Source: an uncultured delta proteobacterium
Lineage (GTDB): Bacteria; Desulfobacterota; Syntrophia; Syntrophales; Smithellaceae
Direction: 5' to 3'
DNA length: 36,535 nt
NCBI GenBank assembly: GCA_903904655.1
Contig: CAIVDK010000306.1
Span: forward strand, 1-36,535
Of this stretch, positions 23,110 through 31,763 are shown in pieces (the stretch's first letter is position 1; each line of letters begins with the position of its first letter). Position numbers and translations under genes: made by a program. Below the pieces are notes generated by a model. It was not told where the DNA came from, did not search any database, and saw only the letters and a list, made by a program, of their open reading frames with translations.

Positions 23110-23930
23110 GATTCCTCCTTCATCAGACTAAGCCACGTATGCCTCTCCAGGAAAGAGCCGGGGACATTTTGTTCCATCTCTTCGAAGAGCGCAAAAGGAG
23201 CGGCAAAGGTTATGAAATGGGAATCACCCAGTTGTTTGCGGACATAGACGCGGGCGGATAGATCGGTGAGACCTACAACGGCACGGGGCTTGACCGATTT
23301 GGCCTCCAGGTAAGGGTAAATACCGATGGTCTGGCAACCGGCGGCATAAGGGATAATCACGTTTTCATTGTTACCGCGTCCATAATTGGCTAGCACGACC
23401 AGTGCGGACAGCTGATCGGGATTAGCAAAGAAAATGACCGTCTGAGGTTTTTCTTTGAGAGGATCGATATCGGCCAACGGCTTGAACACAACAAACGCCT
23501 CCGGAATATCCGTCATGGGCAGCGCCTCAAGAAACTTGTGAACCAGATGAGGGCTCTTGATGTAGCGCTCGCCGTGCAGAAAATTCTCGTGGCTTTCCTT
23601 GGTCATAAAAGGTTTGATCTGTTCGGCCAGTTCTGGTCCGCCCGGACGCCCGGCATTTCCCGAGGAGAGAAAATGACAGAATCCTTCTTCGCCGCCGGGG
23701 AAATTTTCATACTGATTACCGAATCCCAATCCCACGCCGCCTCCGGTACAGCCGAATGTCTTGATATTAGCAACCGCGGCCTTTCCTTTGGCGGCATGAA
23801 CAGCCAGCCACATCACGCAGCCCCACTTGCCTTCTAAAAACTGCATAGCGTCGGCCGGTTTTTCATTGGACCAGAGCAAGGCTACTGGCTGGTATTGAAG
23901 TTGAATGGCTTGGGCAATCGAACTTTTCAT
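23106..23930 (-). CDS. DUF169 family protein
   Basis: About 274 residues from ATG 23930, with AAGG five bases upstream; this start lies seven bases beyond the phoR stop. The family marks I recognise are PVALLW near the N-terminus, Cys38 (KWGCVM), Cys61 in FGCTGGGVGLGF, and the GFCHFLSSGN segment with Cys85; a fourth Cys lies in YAAGCQTIGIYP. The Gly-rich and Cys-rich pattern suggests a metal or cofactor site, but DUF169 has no established function that I know. Its placement directly after phoR suggests cotranscription with the phosphate regulon. Confidence 0.8.
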   Translation of the reverse strand: MKSSIAQAIQLQYQPVALLWSNEKPADAMQFLEGKWGCVMWLAVHAAKGKAAVANIKTFGCTGGGVGLGFGNQYENFPGGEEGFCHFLSSGNAGRPGGPELAEQIKPFMTKESHENFLHGERYIKSPHLVHKFLEALPMTDIPEAFVVFKPLADIDPLKEKPQTVIFFANPDQLSALVVLANYGRGNNENVIIPYAAGCQTIGIYPYLEAKSVKPRAVVGLTDLSARVYVRKQLGDSHFITFAAPFALFEEMEQNVPGSFLERHTWLSLMKEES

Positions 23931-23937
23931 ATTGGCC

Positions 23938-25683
23938 TTATACTTTTTGTATCGGGAAAAATAAAGATACTTTTGTGCCGCGTCCCAACTGGCTTTCGAT
24001 TTCCATTTTGCCGCCATGCGCCAACATCAAGTGCTTGACAATCGAAAGGCCAAGGCCCGTGCCGCCCAGATCGCGTGAACGCGTTTTATCCACACGATAA
24101 AATCGTTCACCTAACCGCTGGATTTCTTCCCGGGGAATGCCCGCTCCGGTATCGGTAATCGCCACAACCACGTTCCCCGCTTTTTCTTCAGCGTCAATTA
24201 TTACGCTGCCGCCCTCGGGAGTAAACTTCACGGCGTTATCCAGCACATTGACGAAGACCTGACTCAATCTATCGCGGTCTGCTCGCACTGGCAATATTTT
24301 CCCCGGCGCATGATTTTCAATGCGGATTTTCTTTGCCGCCGCTTTTGCTTCCAGAAGCGGCAGAACACTGCCGATAATATCCAACAGAAACACATTTTCA
24401 AAACGAAAATTTATCTCACCCAGTTCGATCTTCGATATGGTCATTAGATCTTCCACCAAGCGATTCAGCCTTTGCGCCTGCTTGAGTATGATATCAATAA
24501 ATCGCTTGGCGTCTTCGGTATTGTCGATGGCGCCGGTCTGGAGCGTCTCCAAATACCCGATGATGGCCGTCAGCGGCGTGCGGATTTCATGTGTGACGTT
24601 GGCGACAAAGTCCGTACGAATCCTCTCCAGTTTTTTTAAGCGGGTAACATCATGAAAAACGACCATGTCTTTTTCTTCTCCGGGATGGTCGTGAACTTCC
24701 GAGATACTAACACTCATGATGACTGGATCAATGCTTCCCAATATGATTTCGCTGGATACGGTACCGTGTGATTGTTTAAACTGCTGGAACGCTTTTTGTA
24801 ATTCCACATTGCGGAAGGCTTCCATCAATGTCTTGCCGCCGACATCACCATACCGCGAAACCAGGATGTTAGCCAGCGACGGACTGACAAATTCAATTTT
24901 CTCGGCGGTATTTAAAATTAAAACTCCTTCGTTGATACTGGTCAAAGCAGTCATCAGTTTGCTTTTTTCTTCAAAAGCCTGCCGAATCTTGTTTTGCAAC
25001 TCTTCCACAAGATAGTTGATATTATCGGCCAGCTTCTTGGTTTCATCAGATGTTTTCAAAATTATGCTGCCCGAAGGCTCACCCTGACGAAGTCTTTCGG
25101 TAAATCTTTCCATCGCCCGAATCGGCTCGGCGATTTTATAAGAAATGAAGAGCGCAATAATCAGCGAGATAATGGACACGACAATAATCGTCAGGAAAAT
25201 GGATTGGTAAACTTTCTCGATCAGGCTCTGAACATCATGAAGAGGACGGGCTAATCTTACATAACCGGTGATCTGCGCTTTTGTTTTAATGGGTACGGCA
25301 ACATAGAGCATATCCACGCCCAGCGACTGACTGAACCGGATAGACTTCCCCTTGCCCCGCAGTCTCGATTCCTGTATTTCCGGACGGCTGAAGTGATTTT
25401 CCATCTGGGCGATCTCTTTTTCCGAATCGGCAAACACCTTGCCCTGTGCGTCCACCAGTGTCACCCGGGAGCCCGATATCTTGGCAATTTGACGCAATTG
25501 ATCGGACATCTCTATTGCGGAACTCAAATCAATCAGTTCGGCAGAGGTTAATAGTTCTCCTTCAATCTTGCCGGTCATAACTTTTCGAATCTCGTCTTTG
25601 ATAAAAACATTCAAAACGAGGAAGGAAAAAAAGATAATGACAAGATAGGAGATAAATATCTTTAAAAACAGATTGCGCTTCAC
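23938..25683 (-). CDS. phoR: PhoR-type sensor histidine kinase
   Basis: A 581-residue kinase starting with GTG; AAGGAG sits five bases upstream. Membrane helices at about 8-27 and 161-183 flank an extracytoplasmic sensor domain. HAMP (about 184-235), a PAS domain (about 245-350), HisKA with phospho-acceptor His365 in VTHEIRTPLTAI, and HATPase with NVLDNAVKFTPEGG, DTGAGIPREE and GGTGLGLSIVKH follow. The order phoU-phoR behind pst genes identifies it as the phosphate-sensing kinase. The usual partner phoB is not in the window. PhoU and the Pst transporter normally hold PhoR inactive when phosphate is plentiful. Confidence 0.9.
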   Translation of the reverse strand: MKRNLFLKIFISYLVIIFFSFLVLNVFIKDEIRKVMTGKIEGELLTSAELIDLSSAIEMSDQLRQIAKISGSRVTLVDAQGKVFADSEKEIAQMENHFSRPEIQESRLRGKGKSIRFSQSLGVDMLYVAVPIKTKAQITGYVRLARPLHDVQSLIEKVYQSIFLTIIVVSIISLIIALFISYKIAEPIRAMERFTERLRQGEPSGSIILKTSDETKKLADNINYLVEELQNKIRQAFEEKSKLMTALTSINEGVLILNTAEKIEFVSPSLANILVSRYGDVGGKTLMEAFRNVELQKAFQQFKQSHGTVSSEIILGSIDPVIMSVSISEVHDHPGEEKDMVVFHDVTRLKKLERIRTDFVANVTHEIRTPLTAIIGYLETLQTGAIDNTEDAKRFIDIILKQAQRLNRLVEDLMTISKIELGEINFRFENVFLLDIIGSVLPLLEAKAAAKKIRIENHAPGKILPVRADRDRLSQVFVNVLDNAVKFTPEGGSVIIDAEEKAGNVVVAITDTGAGIPREEIQRLGERFYRVDKTRSRDLGGTGLGLSIVKHLMLAHGGKMEIESQLGRGTKVSLFFPIQKV

Positions 25684-25692
25684 GCCGGCTCC

Positions 25693-26379
25693 TTATTCTT
25701 TTAAGGGACATGTCTGATGACGGACGCATTCGCCGGTCACCATATACATGACCATATCCGCAATGCCTTTGGCATGATCGGCGATGCGCTCCTGGTTTTT
25801 GGAAACCTGCATGATCAACAGGGCGCGATGAATCGATTTGGAATCCTCCATCATAAATGTTAGCAACTCGCGAAAAATCTGCTCATTTAGGTCATCGACG
25901 ACTTGCTCTGTTTGTCGAACCTTATCGGCCATCCCCAGATCGTTTCGAATAAAACTATCGAGGGAATCCTTGATCATCGAGCCGACCAGATCGGTCATCC
26001 GGGGCAAGTCAATATAGGGTTTGAGCTGCGGTTCTTCGTTTAATTGCAACGCCTTCTCGGCAATATTTACCGCCATGTCGCCGATTCTTTCCAAATGGCC
26101 TGTAATTTTGATCGCAGTGGTGATAAACCGCAAATCAATCGCCGTGGGCTGCCGCAGGGCTAATATCTTAATACACCGTTCTTCAAGGTTTGTGTCCAGT
26201 TTGTCAATTTCATTGTCATCCTTAATGACTTTTCGCGCGATGTCTGAATTTCTCTCAGACAGAGATTTCATCGCCTGCTGAATGGCCTTTTCCGTTAAAA
26301 CGCCGAGATAGATCAGGCCGTTCTTAATCTCCTGCAGTTCCTTTTCGTAGTGTGAACTGGTGTGTCTTTTTTCTTCCAT
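25693..26379 (-). CDS. phoU: PhoU, phosphate signalling protein
   Basis: A 228-residue protein from ATG 26379, chosen because GGAGG lies seven bases upstream. It has two PhoU-type three-helix repeats. Acidic metal-binding motifs appear in VIKDDNEIDKLD and in the second half DKVRQTEQVVDDLNEQ; RIGDMAVNIAEKA and RIADHAKGIADMV are the repeat signatures. PhoU couples Pst transport to PhoR. It is 9 bp upstream of phoR. The 187-bp gap to pstB is unusual for this operon and is filled by an inverted-repeat element. Confidence 0.95.
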   Translation of the reverse strand: MEEKRHTSSHYEKELQEIKNGLIYLGVLTEKAIQQAMKSLSERNSDIARKVIKDDNEIDKLDTNLEERCIKILALRQPTAIDLRFITTAIKITGHLERIGDMAVNIAEKALQLNEEPQLKPYIDLPRMTDLVGSMIKDSLDSFIRNDLGMADKVRQTEQVVDDLNEQIFRELLTFMMEDSKSIHRALLIMQVSKNQERIADHAKGIADMVMYMVTGECVRHQTCPLKE

Positions 26380-26415
26380 CTTTAGTCCTCCAAATAAATA
26401 ACTAAGTACCTTTAA

Positions 26416-26564
26416 AAAGACGGCTTTGCAAAATACCCTAAAGGGCACGCGAGGTTTAGATGCAAGGCGCGCAAATTCCGAGGAATGAGGCGTATAGTAT
26501 CATACGCCGCAATGACTAAGAATGCAGCGCAACGAAGCAGATAGGCCTTTTTCCAAAGTCGTCT
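26416..26564. mobile_element. ~150-bp element with terminal inverted repeats between pstB and phoU
   Basis: The left end AGACGGCTTTGCAAAA (26418-26433) and the right end TTTTTCCAAAGTCGTCT (26548-26564) are imperfect inverted repeats. The centre holds GGCGTAT-AGTATC-ATACGCC (26489-26508), a perfect 7-bp hairpin. The outer boundary lies two bases from the pstB stop codon. It has no ORF. The layout resembles a MITE or other dispersed non-autonomous repeat; I recall similar AAGGCGCGCAA...GAGGAATGAGGCGTA units in deltaproteobacteria but could not check. Confidence 0.6.
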
Positions 26565-26566
26565 CC

Positions 26567-27325
26567 TCATCCGAATCTTCCTGTAATATAATCTTCCGTC
26601 TGTTTGACATCGGGTTTGGTAAATATTTTCTCTGTCTTATTATACTCGACCAAATTTCCTATATAAAAGAAAGCTGTCTCATCGGAGATACGCGCCGCCT
26701 GCTGCATATTATGGGTAACAATGATGATTGTGTAGTGTTTTTTTAGCTCTTCAATTAACTCCTCGATTTTGGCGGTGGAAATGGGATCAAGCGCGGACGT
26801 CGGTTCATCCATCAACAAGATATCCGGCTTCATCGCCAGCGCGCGCGCAATGCAGAGCCGCTGCTGCTGACCACCGGAAAGATTCATAGCAGATTTATTT
26901 AAAATATCTTTCACCTCATCCCATAAAACAGACTGTTTCAGGCTTTGCTCCACAAGTGCGTCCAGGTCCCCGGCTTTCACTCCGGTCAGTTTCGGACCAT
27001 AGGCAATATTGTTATAAATCGTTTTCGGAAACGGATTAGGCTTCTGAAACACCATACCGATCTTGCGGCGGATTTCCACCGGATCGATATCAGGCGCATA
27101 GATATTCTTATCTTCAAAAAGAATTTCTCCTTCAACTCTCGTCCCGTCAATCAAATCATTCATTCGGTTCAAAAGTCTCAGCAATGTTGATTTACCGCAA
27201 CCGGACGGCCCGATGAGCGCCGTGACCTTGTTTTTTCCGAACGTCATCGATATATCCGTGAGCGCCCGGCTCTGACCATAATAAAAATTAACGTCTTTGA
27301 GCTTAATAATTGTGTTGGTTTCCAT
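26567..27325 (-). CDS. pstB: PstB, phosphate ABC transporter ATPase
   Basis: A 252-residue ATPase from ATG 27325, two bases after the pstA stop; a GTG three codons earlier overlaps pstA and is less likely. Walker A is GPSGCGKST (39-47), the ABC signature LSGGQQQR, and Walker [13 protein letters not shown], with the switch His in [11 protein letters not shown]. The insert [22 protein letters not shown]-like segment and [15 protein letters not shown] are typical of PstB. It drives phosphate import through PstA/PstC in the inner membrane. Confidence 0.97.
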   Translation of the reverse strand: METNTIIKLKDVNFYYGQSRALTDISMTFGKNKVTALIGPSGCGKSTLLRLLNRMNDLIDGTRVEGEILFEDKNIYAPDIDPVEIRRKIGMVFQKPNPFPKTIYNNIAYGPKLTGVKAGDLDALVEQSLKQSVLWDEVKDILNKSAMNLSGGQQQRLCIARALAMKPDILLMDEPTSALDPISTAKIEELIEELKKHYTIIIVTHNMQQAARISDETAFFYIGNLVEYNKTEKIFTKPDVKQTEDYITGRFG

Positions 27326-27327
27326 TC

Positions 27328-28206
27328 CTACCACCTTTTGTTTCTTCTCATATAACTCCGAACAACAATCGCCACAAGATCGATTCCCAAGACGACCGCC
27401 ACTAAAACGAGCACCGTTCCGAACTGGATGGGGCGCGTGGCCTCAATATTGGTTCCCGCCGTTGCCAGAACGTAGATGTGGTAAGGCAGAGCCATTACTT
27501 CGTCAAAAACTGAACCGGGCAGTTTGGTTGTGAAATAAGCGGCGGCGGTGAACATGATCGGCGCCGTTTCACCGGCGGCGCGCCCAATACCCAGAATAGA
27601 ACCTGTCAGAATGCCCGGCAATGCGTTGGGCAGAACAATCCGATAAGTCGTTTGCCATTTGGAGACACCCAAAGACAGAGAGGCTTCACGAAAAGTCTGC
27701 GGCACGGATTTGAGGGCTTCTTCCGACGCGCCGATGATCGTAGGTAAAATCAGAAATCCCAGCGTCAGCGATCCGGACAGGATGCTCGATCCAAACTTCA
27801 GGAAAATGACAAAGAAACCCAATCCAAATAAGCCGAAAACAACCGAAGGAACACCGGCCAGACAGTTGATGCCCACTTTCAGGAAACGAATAATCCTGCC
27901 TTGTTTAGCATATTCGGTCAGGTAAATCGCCGACGCGATACCCAACGGCAAGCCAATCGCGATAGCACCGACCGTCAGATAGATCGTTCCCAAAATGGCC
28001 GGCATAATGCCGCCCTTCGTCATGGAATCCGTAGGGGGTTTGGTGATGAAATCCCAGCTGATTGCGCCGATACCATTATATGCAATATAAAAAATGATCC
28101 CCCCCAGGGCCAACGTAACGATCAATGCCGATGCGCGCACCAGACCAAAAAAAATCTGCTGCTTGAGATAACGCCACTTCATTGAATTATTATTAAATGT
28201 ATTCAT
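27328..28206 (-). CDS. pstA: PstA, phosphate ABC transporter permease
   Basis: A 292-residue inner-membrane permease with about six helices. Helix 1 is at about 20-46. The binding-protein-dependent transport motif is [24 protein letters not shown], which contacts Pst[21 protein letters not shown] is a PstA signature. It starts at ATG 28206, 11 bp after pstC, and is followed by pstB after 2 bp. Confidence 0.96.
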   Translation of the reverse strand: MNTFNNNSMKWRYLKQQIFFGLVRASALIVTLALGGIIFYIAYNGIGAISWDFITKPPTDSMTKGGIMPAILGTIYLTVGAIAIGLPLGIASAIYLTEYAKQGRIIRFLKVGINCLAGVPSVVFGLFGLGFFVIFLKFGSSILSGSLTLGFLILPTIIGASEEALKSVPQTFREASLSLGVSKWQTTYRIVLPNALPGILTGSILGIGRAAGETAPIMFTAAAYFTTKLPGSVFDEVMALPYHIYVLATAGTNIEATRPIQFGTVLVLVAVVLGIDLVAIVVRSYMRRNKRW

Positions 28207-28217
28207 GCATTTTCCGT

Positions 28218-29105
28218 CTAAAGCGTCCCGGACCCGATCTGCCGGAATTTGTGTGAAACATAATCGGCAAACAGATTAAAAAACAATGTCAGGAAAAATA
28301 AAACGATGCCGATGGCGAAAAGCGCCTGATAGTGACCACTACGGAAAGGCGCTTCGCCCATTTCCGCAGCGATGCTTGCCGGCATCGGTCGAACCGAGTC
28401 AAACAGACTCTCGGGAATGGCTGCTGCGCCCCCGGCTACCATCAAAACCACCATCGTCTCGCCAATGGCCCTGGCCATCCCCAGCATCACCGCTGTGGAA
28501 ATGCCGGACATCGCCGCGGGCAAAATCACTTGGACAATGGTTTCAAATTTGGTTGCACCCAGGGCGTAAGACGCTTCCTTGTATTCCCGCGGCACGGCAT
28601 ACAGGGCGTCCTCGGAAATACTGGAAATCGTCGGGATCGCCATGAGGGCTAGAATAACCGAAGCATTGACAATATTCAGACCTGTGGGCAGATCAAACGT
28701 ATCTTGCAACCACGGTGCCACGATGACCATCCCGAAAAAGCCCAGAACCACGGAAGGCAGACCAGCTAACAGTTCGATGACAGACTTGAGAATCTCCTTG
28801 ATCGCCTGGGGAGCAATCTCCGCAATATAAATGGCGGCCATCACACCCAGCGGCACGGCAATGACAGTTGCCAGCAATGTGACAATCAAAGAGCCGACAA
28901 TCAGAGGGAAAATACCGAAGGACGGCGGATCATAGGTGGGATACCACTCCATCCCAAAAATAAAATCTTTGACGGAAACTTTACCGAATATCGGCAGGCC
29001 TTCCCGAAAAAGGGAAAACACGATCAGCCCCAGAACAATGACCGAAACCAGGGCAAAAAGAAAAAATATATATTTGATGATAATTTCTTTAGTTTGACGA
29101 TTCAT
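28218..29105 (-). CDS. pstC: PstC, phosphate ABC transporter permease
   Basis: About 295 residues from ATG 29105 with AGGG six bases upstream; an in-frame TTG six codons earlier is not needed. Six membrane helices are predicted. The permease loop EDALYAVPREYKEASYALGATKFET and the PstC signature MLGMARAIGETMVVLMVAGG are present. PstC pairs with PstA in the channel. A stem-loop lies between pstS and this gene. Confidence 0.96.
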   Translation of the reverse strand: MNRQTKEIIIKYIFFLFALVSVIVLGLIVFSLFREGLPIFGKVSVKDFIFGMEWYPTYDPPSFGIFPLIVGSLIVTLLATVIAVPLGVMAAIYIAEIAPQAIKEILKSVIELLAGLPSVVLGFFGMVIVAPWLQDTFDLPTGLNIVNASVILALMAIPTISSISEDALYAVPREYKEASYALGATKFETIVQVILPAAMSGISTAVMLGMARAIGETMVVLMVAGGAAAIPESLFDSVRPMPASIAAEMGEAPFRSGHYQALFAIGIVLFFLTLFFNLFADYVSHKFRQIGSGTL

Positions 29106-29164
29106 TCTTACCCTATAAAACAACTGCTGGATTAGGCCTTTCGACCAACTTATGTCTTCTCTTT

Positions 29165-29222
29165 AAACAAAAATGGCTCGCTCCGATTTATATAATATTC
29201 ACATCCGCAGCGAAGCCATTTT
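29165..29222 (-). terminator. Stem-loop attenuator between pstS and pstC
   Basis: On the minus strand AAAATGGCTTCGCT pairs with AGCGAGCCATTTT (one bulge), followed by a T-rich stretch ATTTTTGTTT. The loop is long (about 25-30 nt, A+T-rich). It would let pstS be made in excess over the permease genes, as is usual in pst operons. Confidence 0.6.
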
Positions 29223-29236
29223 GTTACAATAAAAGT

Positions 29237-30082
29237 CTATTTTTTCTTACCCGCTTTCTTCACATCAACAAGGGGAACAAATCCTTCTTTAGCCACGATT
29301 TTCTGCCCTTCAGCCGATTTCACGAACTTAATATACTTTGCCGCCTCGCCGGTTGGCTCGCCGTTGGTATACATGTAAAGCTCACGGGAGAAGGGGTATT
29401 CTTTGGACATCGCCGTCTGAATGGATGCGGTTATACCGTTGACTTGCAGGGGTTTAACGCTTTTATTGACATAACCGATGCCCAGATAAGCAATGGCATA
29501 GCGATTTTTTGCCACTGCGGTTACGAGAGCCCCATTGGAGGCCAACATCTGTGCTTTAGGGGTCACTTTGGCTTTTTTCATCACAAAATGATCCCAGGAT
29601 TCAAATGTGCCGGATGATGAGTCACGGGAGATGACCACGATCTTTAAATCTTCGCCACCCACTTCTTTCCAGTTGGTTATTTTCCCCTGATAAATCTGGC
29701 TTAACTGATCGGTGGACAGATTTGTAATTTTGTTTTTGGGATTTACGACAGGAATAATCGCATCGAAGGCCACAACATGAGCAACCGGCTTGACACCCTT
29801 CGTCTCAGCCAGTGCAATCTCTTCCTTTTTGATTTCGCGTGATGACGTAGCGATATCGGTTGTTTTATCAATTAACGCTTTGACGCCTTCTCCGGATCCG
29901 CCGCCGGATAAAGATATCTGCACACCGGGATTGGCTTTCATGTAGGCCTCCAATGTACCCTGCGCCACGGGCAGAACCGTGGTCGATCCCTTGATGACAA
30001 TGGATTCAGCGGCGACGGCCGCCCCCGCCGTGAAACACAACATTAAAAGCCCTAAGGACGCTTTCTTAAAGATATTGAACAT
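29237..30082 (-). CDS. pstS: PstS, periplasmic phosphate-binding protein
   Basis: About 281 residues from ATG 30082; GAGGAGG lies five bases upstream, so codons before it are not used. A Sec signal peptide ends A-V-A-A-E (cleavage near 24-25). Phosphate-binding loops are KGSTTVLPVAQG (31-42), LSGGGSGEGVKAL and SRDSSSGTFESWDHF, whose Ser/Thr/Arg residues hold the anion in the family. It delivers phosphate to PstCA. It heads the operon behind a Pho-box-like element. Confidence 0.97.
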   Translation of the reverse strand: MFNIFKKASLGLLMLCFTAGAAVAAESIVIKGSTTVLPVAQGTLEAYMKANPGVQISLSGGGSGEGVKALIDKTTDIATSSREIKKEEIALAETKGVKPVAHVVAFDAIIPVVNPKNKITNLSTDQLSQIYQGKITNWKEVGGEDLKIVVISRDSSSGTFESWDHFVMKKAKVTPKAQMLASNGALVTAVAKNRYAIAYLGIGYVNKSVKPLQVNGITASIQTAMSKEYPFSRELYMYTNGEPTGEAAKYIKFVKSAEGQKIVAKEGFVPLVDVKKAGKKK

Positions 30083-30110
30083 TTTATCCTCCTCAATTTT
30101 AATTTTGAGT

Positions 30111-30155
30111 AATATACAACTCAAATATTACAACATGATGACAAACCGATGAATC
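30111..30155 (-). promoter_or_regulatory. Pho-box-like promoter of pstS
   Basis: On the minus strand TTGTCAT (30144-30138) and TTGTAAT (30133-30127) are spaced 11 bp start to start; a third weaker copy GATTCAT (30155-30149) lies 11 bp before. Ten bases downstream is TATATT (30116-30111) as -10. The E. coli Pho box is CTGTCAT repeated every 11 bp, with the box in place of the -35. Confidence 0.7.
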
Positions 30156-30303
30156 AACGGAGACAATATGGCGCGGGAACGTTCGCAATGACCACGATAC
30201 AGCAGTCGTGTCCCGAAGAAGACCATTATCAGAAAACTGTGGTTCTTATACATTCAGAATAACTGCAAAAGCAAGAGTGAATTTACTTGAAAAGCCCCGG
30301 AAA

Positions 30304-31356
30304 CTAAATATTTTTTTCTATGATTTGGATGTCTATGGAAGAGCAGGTAACACTGCTTTTGCCGGCATAAACGAAGGCAACGACCCACAAAGCCCCCAGA
30401 AACATTATTAATTCCGGATTCCACAGCGACAGGAGACCGGCCATCAGATTAGGTGCGGCGAGATAATGTTTCGTATCCAGTAGCGCAATCATGATGGCAT
30501 ATCCCATGGCCAGCAACGTCATGATCTGATACATGGAAATACGACCGTGGCCCCGATGATCAGCCCGCAAGAATTCGGAAACAAAACGCCAGTTTTGCGT
30601 TATCAGCAACGTCATGATTAACGCCACCGCGGCAAAGCCTTTAATGAAAAGGTAAAAACCCAGAACGCCGGTCCCCGCGCAAATGACAGCGGTCAGCGCC
30701 TGAATCGGAACGACCGCCTGGCCTTCGAGTTGCTGAGCATAAGCAATTTTTTTGGTCCTTCCCCAAAAAACAAAATTCCATCGACGGAAGATTTTTTGAA
30801 TGAAAGGATCGCAATCAGCCAGCGGTTTCCCGTAACAACAACCAAAGCTGATGCAGGCCAGTCGCCCGATCCCTTCACCGAAAGCATAGGCAATCATAAT
30901 GGCCGCCAGGGTCTCTGTCATCGGAATATGAAACATCCACCACTTACCCAGAGTCATATTAACCAGCAGGATGAGCCACGGTGCTACGACCATGCCGACG
31001 AAGGAAGCGGCCCCCACGGAAAATGTGTGATGTTTTTTTTCCACCCACCGGGCAATGAAACGCGCAGCCCACATGCAAATGAGCAAGACCGGAAGGACAA
31101 CAGACAGAGCGCCCCATAGCGGAATACTCAGAGAACCGATCATGATCAGGAACATCACAACGGCAAACACATAAGCTAAAGCATTAAAAAAACCATAATA
31201 GGTTAAATTGACGCCACGCCAGATTCCATCGGTGCCTTTTCGCGAAGGCAGGCAGGCAAGAATCTGCCAGTCCTCTCCGGGGAGCGTTCTGAAAGCCCAG
31301 GAGAATAACAGAGCAATCACACCGGAAAGAATCAGGATAAAGATTTCAGCAAACAT
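30304..31356 (-). CDS. Lgt-family integral membrane protein with variant motif
   Basis: A 350-residue protein with about eight to nine hydrophobic helices. It resembles prolipoprotein diacylglyceryl transferase in NLTYYGFFNALAYV, VPIQALTAV and FVSEFLRADHRGHGRISMYQ (the Lgt C-terminal Arg/Glu motif region). In place of the Lgt signature G-R-x-x-N-F-x-N-x-E it has GRLACISFGCCYG (164-176), with three Cys. It is therefore an Lgt superfamily paralogue rather than a safe Lgt. Its ATG lies 11 bp inside the end of the DksA-like gene, so the two are translationally linked. A lipid-transfer role is inference. Confidence 0.7.
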   Translation of the reverse strand: MFAEIFILILSGVIALLFSWAFRTLPGEDWQILACLPSRKGTDGIWRGVNLTYYGFFNALAYVFAVVMFLIMIGSLSIPLWGALSVVLPVLLICMWAARFIARWVEKKHHTFSVGAASFVGMVVAPWLILLVNMTLGKWWMFHIPMTETLAAIMIAYAFGEGIGRLACISFGCCYGKPLADCDPFIQKIFRRWNFVFWGRTKKIAYAQQLEGQAVVPIQALTAVICAGTGVLGFYLFIKGFAAVALIMTLLITQNWRFVSEFLRADHRGHGRISMYQIMTLLAMGYAIMIALLDTKHYLAAPNLMAGLLSLWNPELIMFLGALWVVAFVYAGKSSVTCSSIDIQIIEKNI

Positions 31357-31750
31357 GATTATAGGAAATTCCTTTCATGGGCCATTGCCTGTTTCTTCGT
31401 TTATGATTGATTTCTTCCTCCTCCTTGCATTCCATACATAATCTGCTCATGGGTTCGATGCGAAGTCTTTCTTTGGGAATCACTCTGCCACAGTGATCGC
31501 ATATACCGAATAACCCCTTGTCGATGCGCATGATAGTTTCCTTGATATCAAGTATCAATTCCCGTTCCCTGTCCCGGCAGGCTAACTCAACATACTTATT
31601 GGAATCGGTTGCCGCCTGGTCGAAAGGATCAGCATAGTTGCCGTCGGCATCTTTCATTTTAGATATTGTCTGGCCCGCATTGGACCAAAGTTTTTCCATT
31701 TTTTTAACCAAAGCATTCCTGATAGGCTGTGTCTGTTCTTTCCTCACCAT
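31346..31750 (-). CDS. TraR/DksA-family zinc-finger protein
   Basis: A 134-residue protein from ATG 31750, with GGAGG spaced six bases upstream. The N-terminal coiled coil has the tip sequence DPFDQA (41-46); in E. coli DksA the equivalent D-x-x-D-x-A is needed to act in the RNA polymerase secondary channel. The zinc finger is Cys84-x2-Cys87 and Cys105-x2-Cys108 (GICDHCGRVIP, SRLCMECKEEE). It is thus likely a transcription modulator that works with ppGpp or alone. It is smaller than E. coli DksA (151). It lies 13 bp after the phosphatidylserine decarboxylase gene and overlaps the next gene by 11 bp. Confidence 0.85.
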   Translation of the reverse strand: MVRKEQTQPIRNALVKKMEKLWSNAGQTISKMKDADGNYADPFDQAATDSNKYVELACRDRERELILDIKETIMRIDKGLFGICDHCGRVIPKERLRIEPMSRLCMECKEEEEINHKRRNRQWPMKGISYNHVC

Positions 31751-31763
31751 GGCTACCTCCGTT

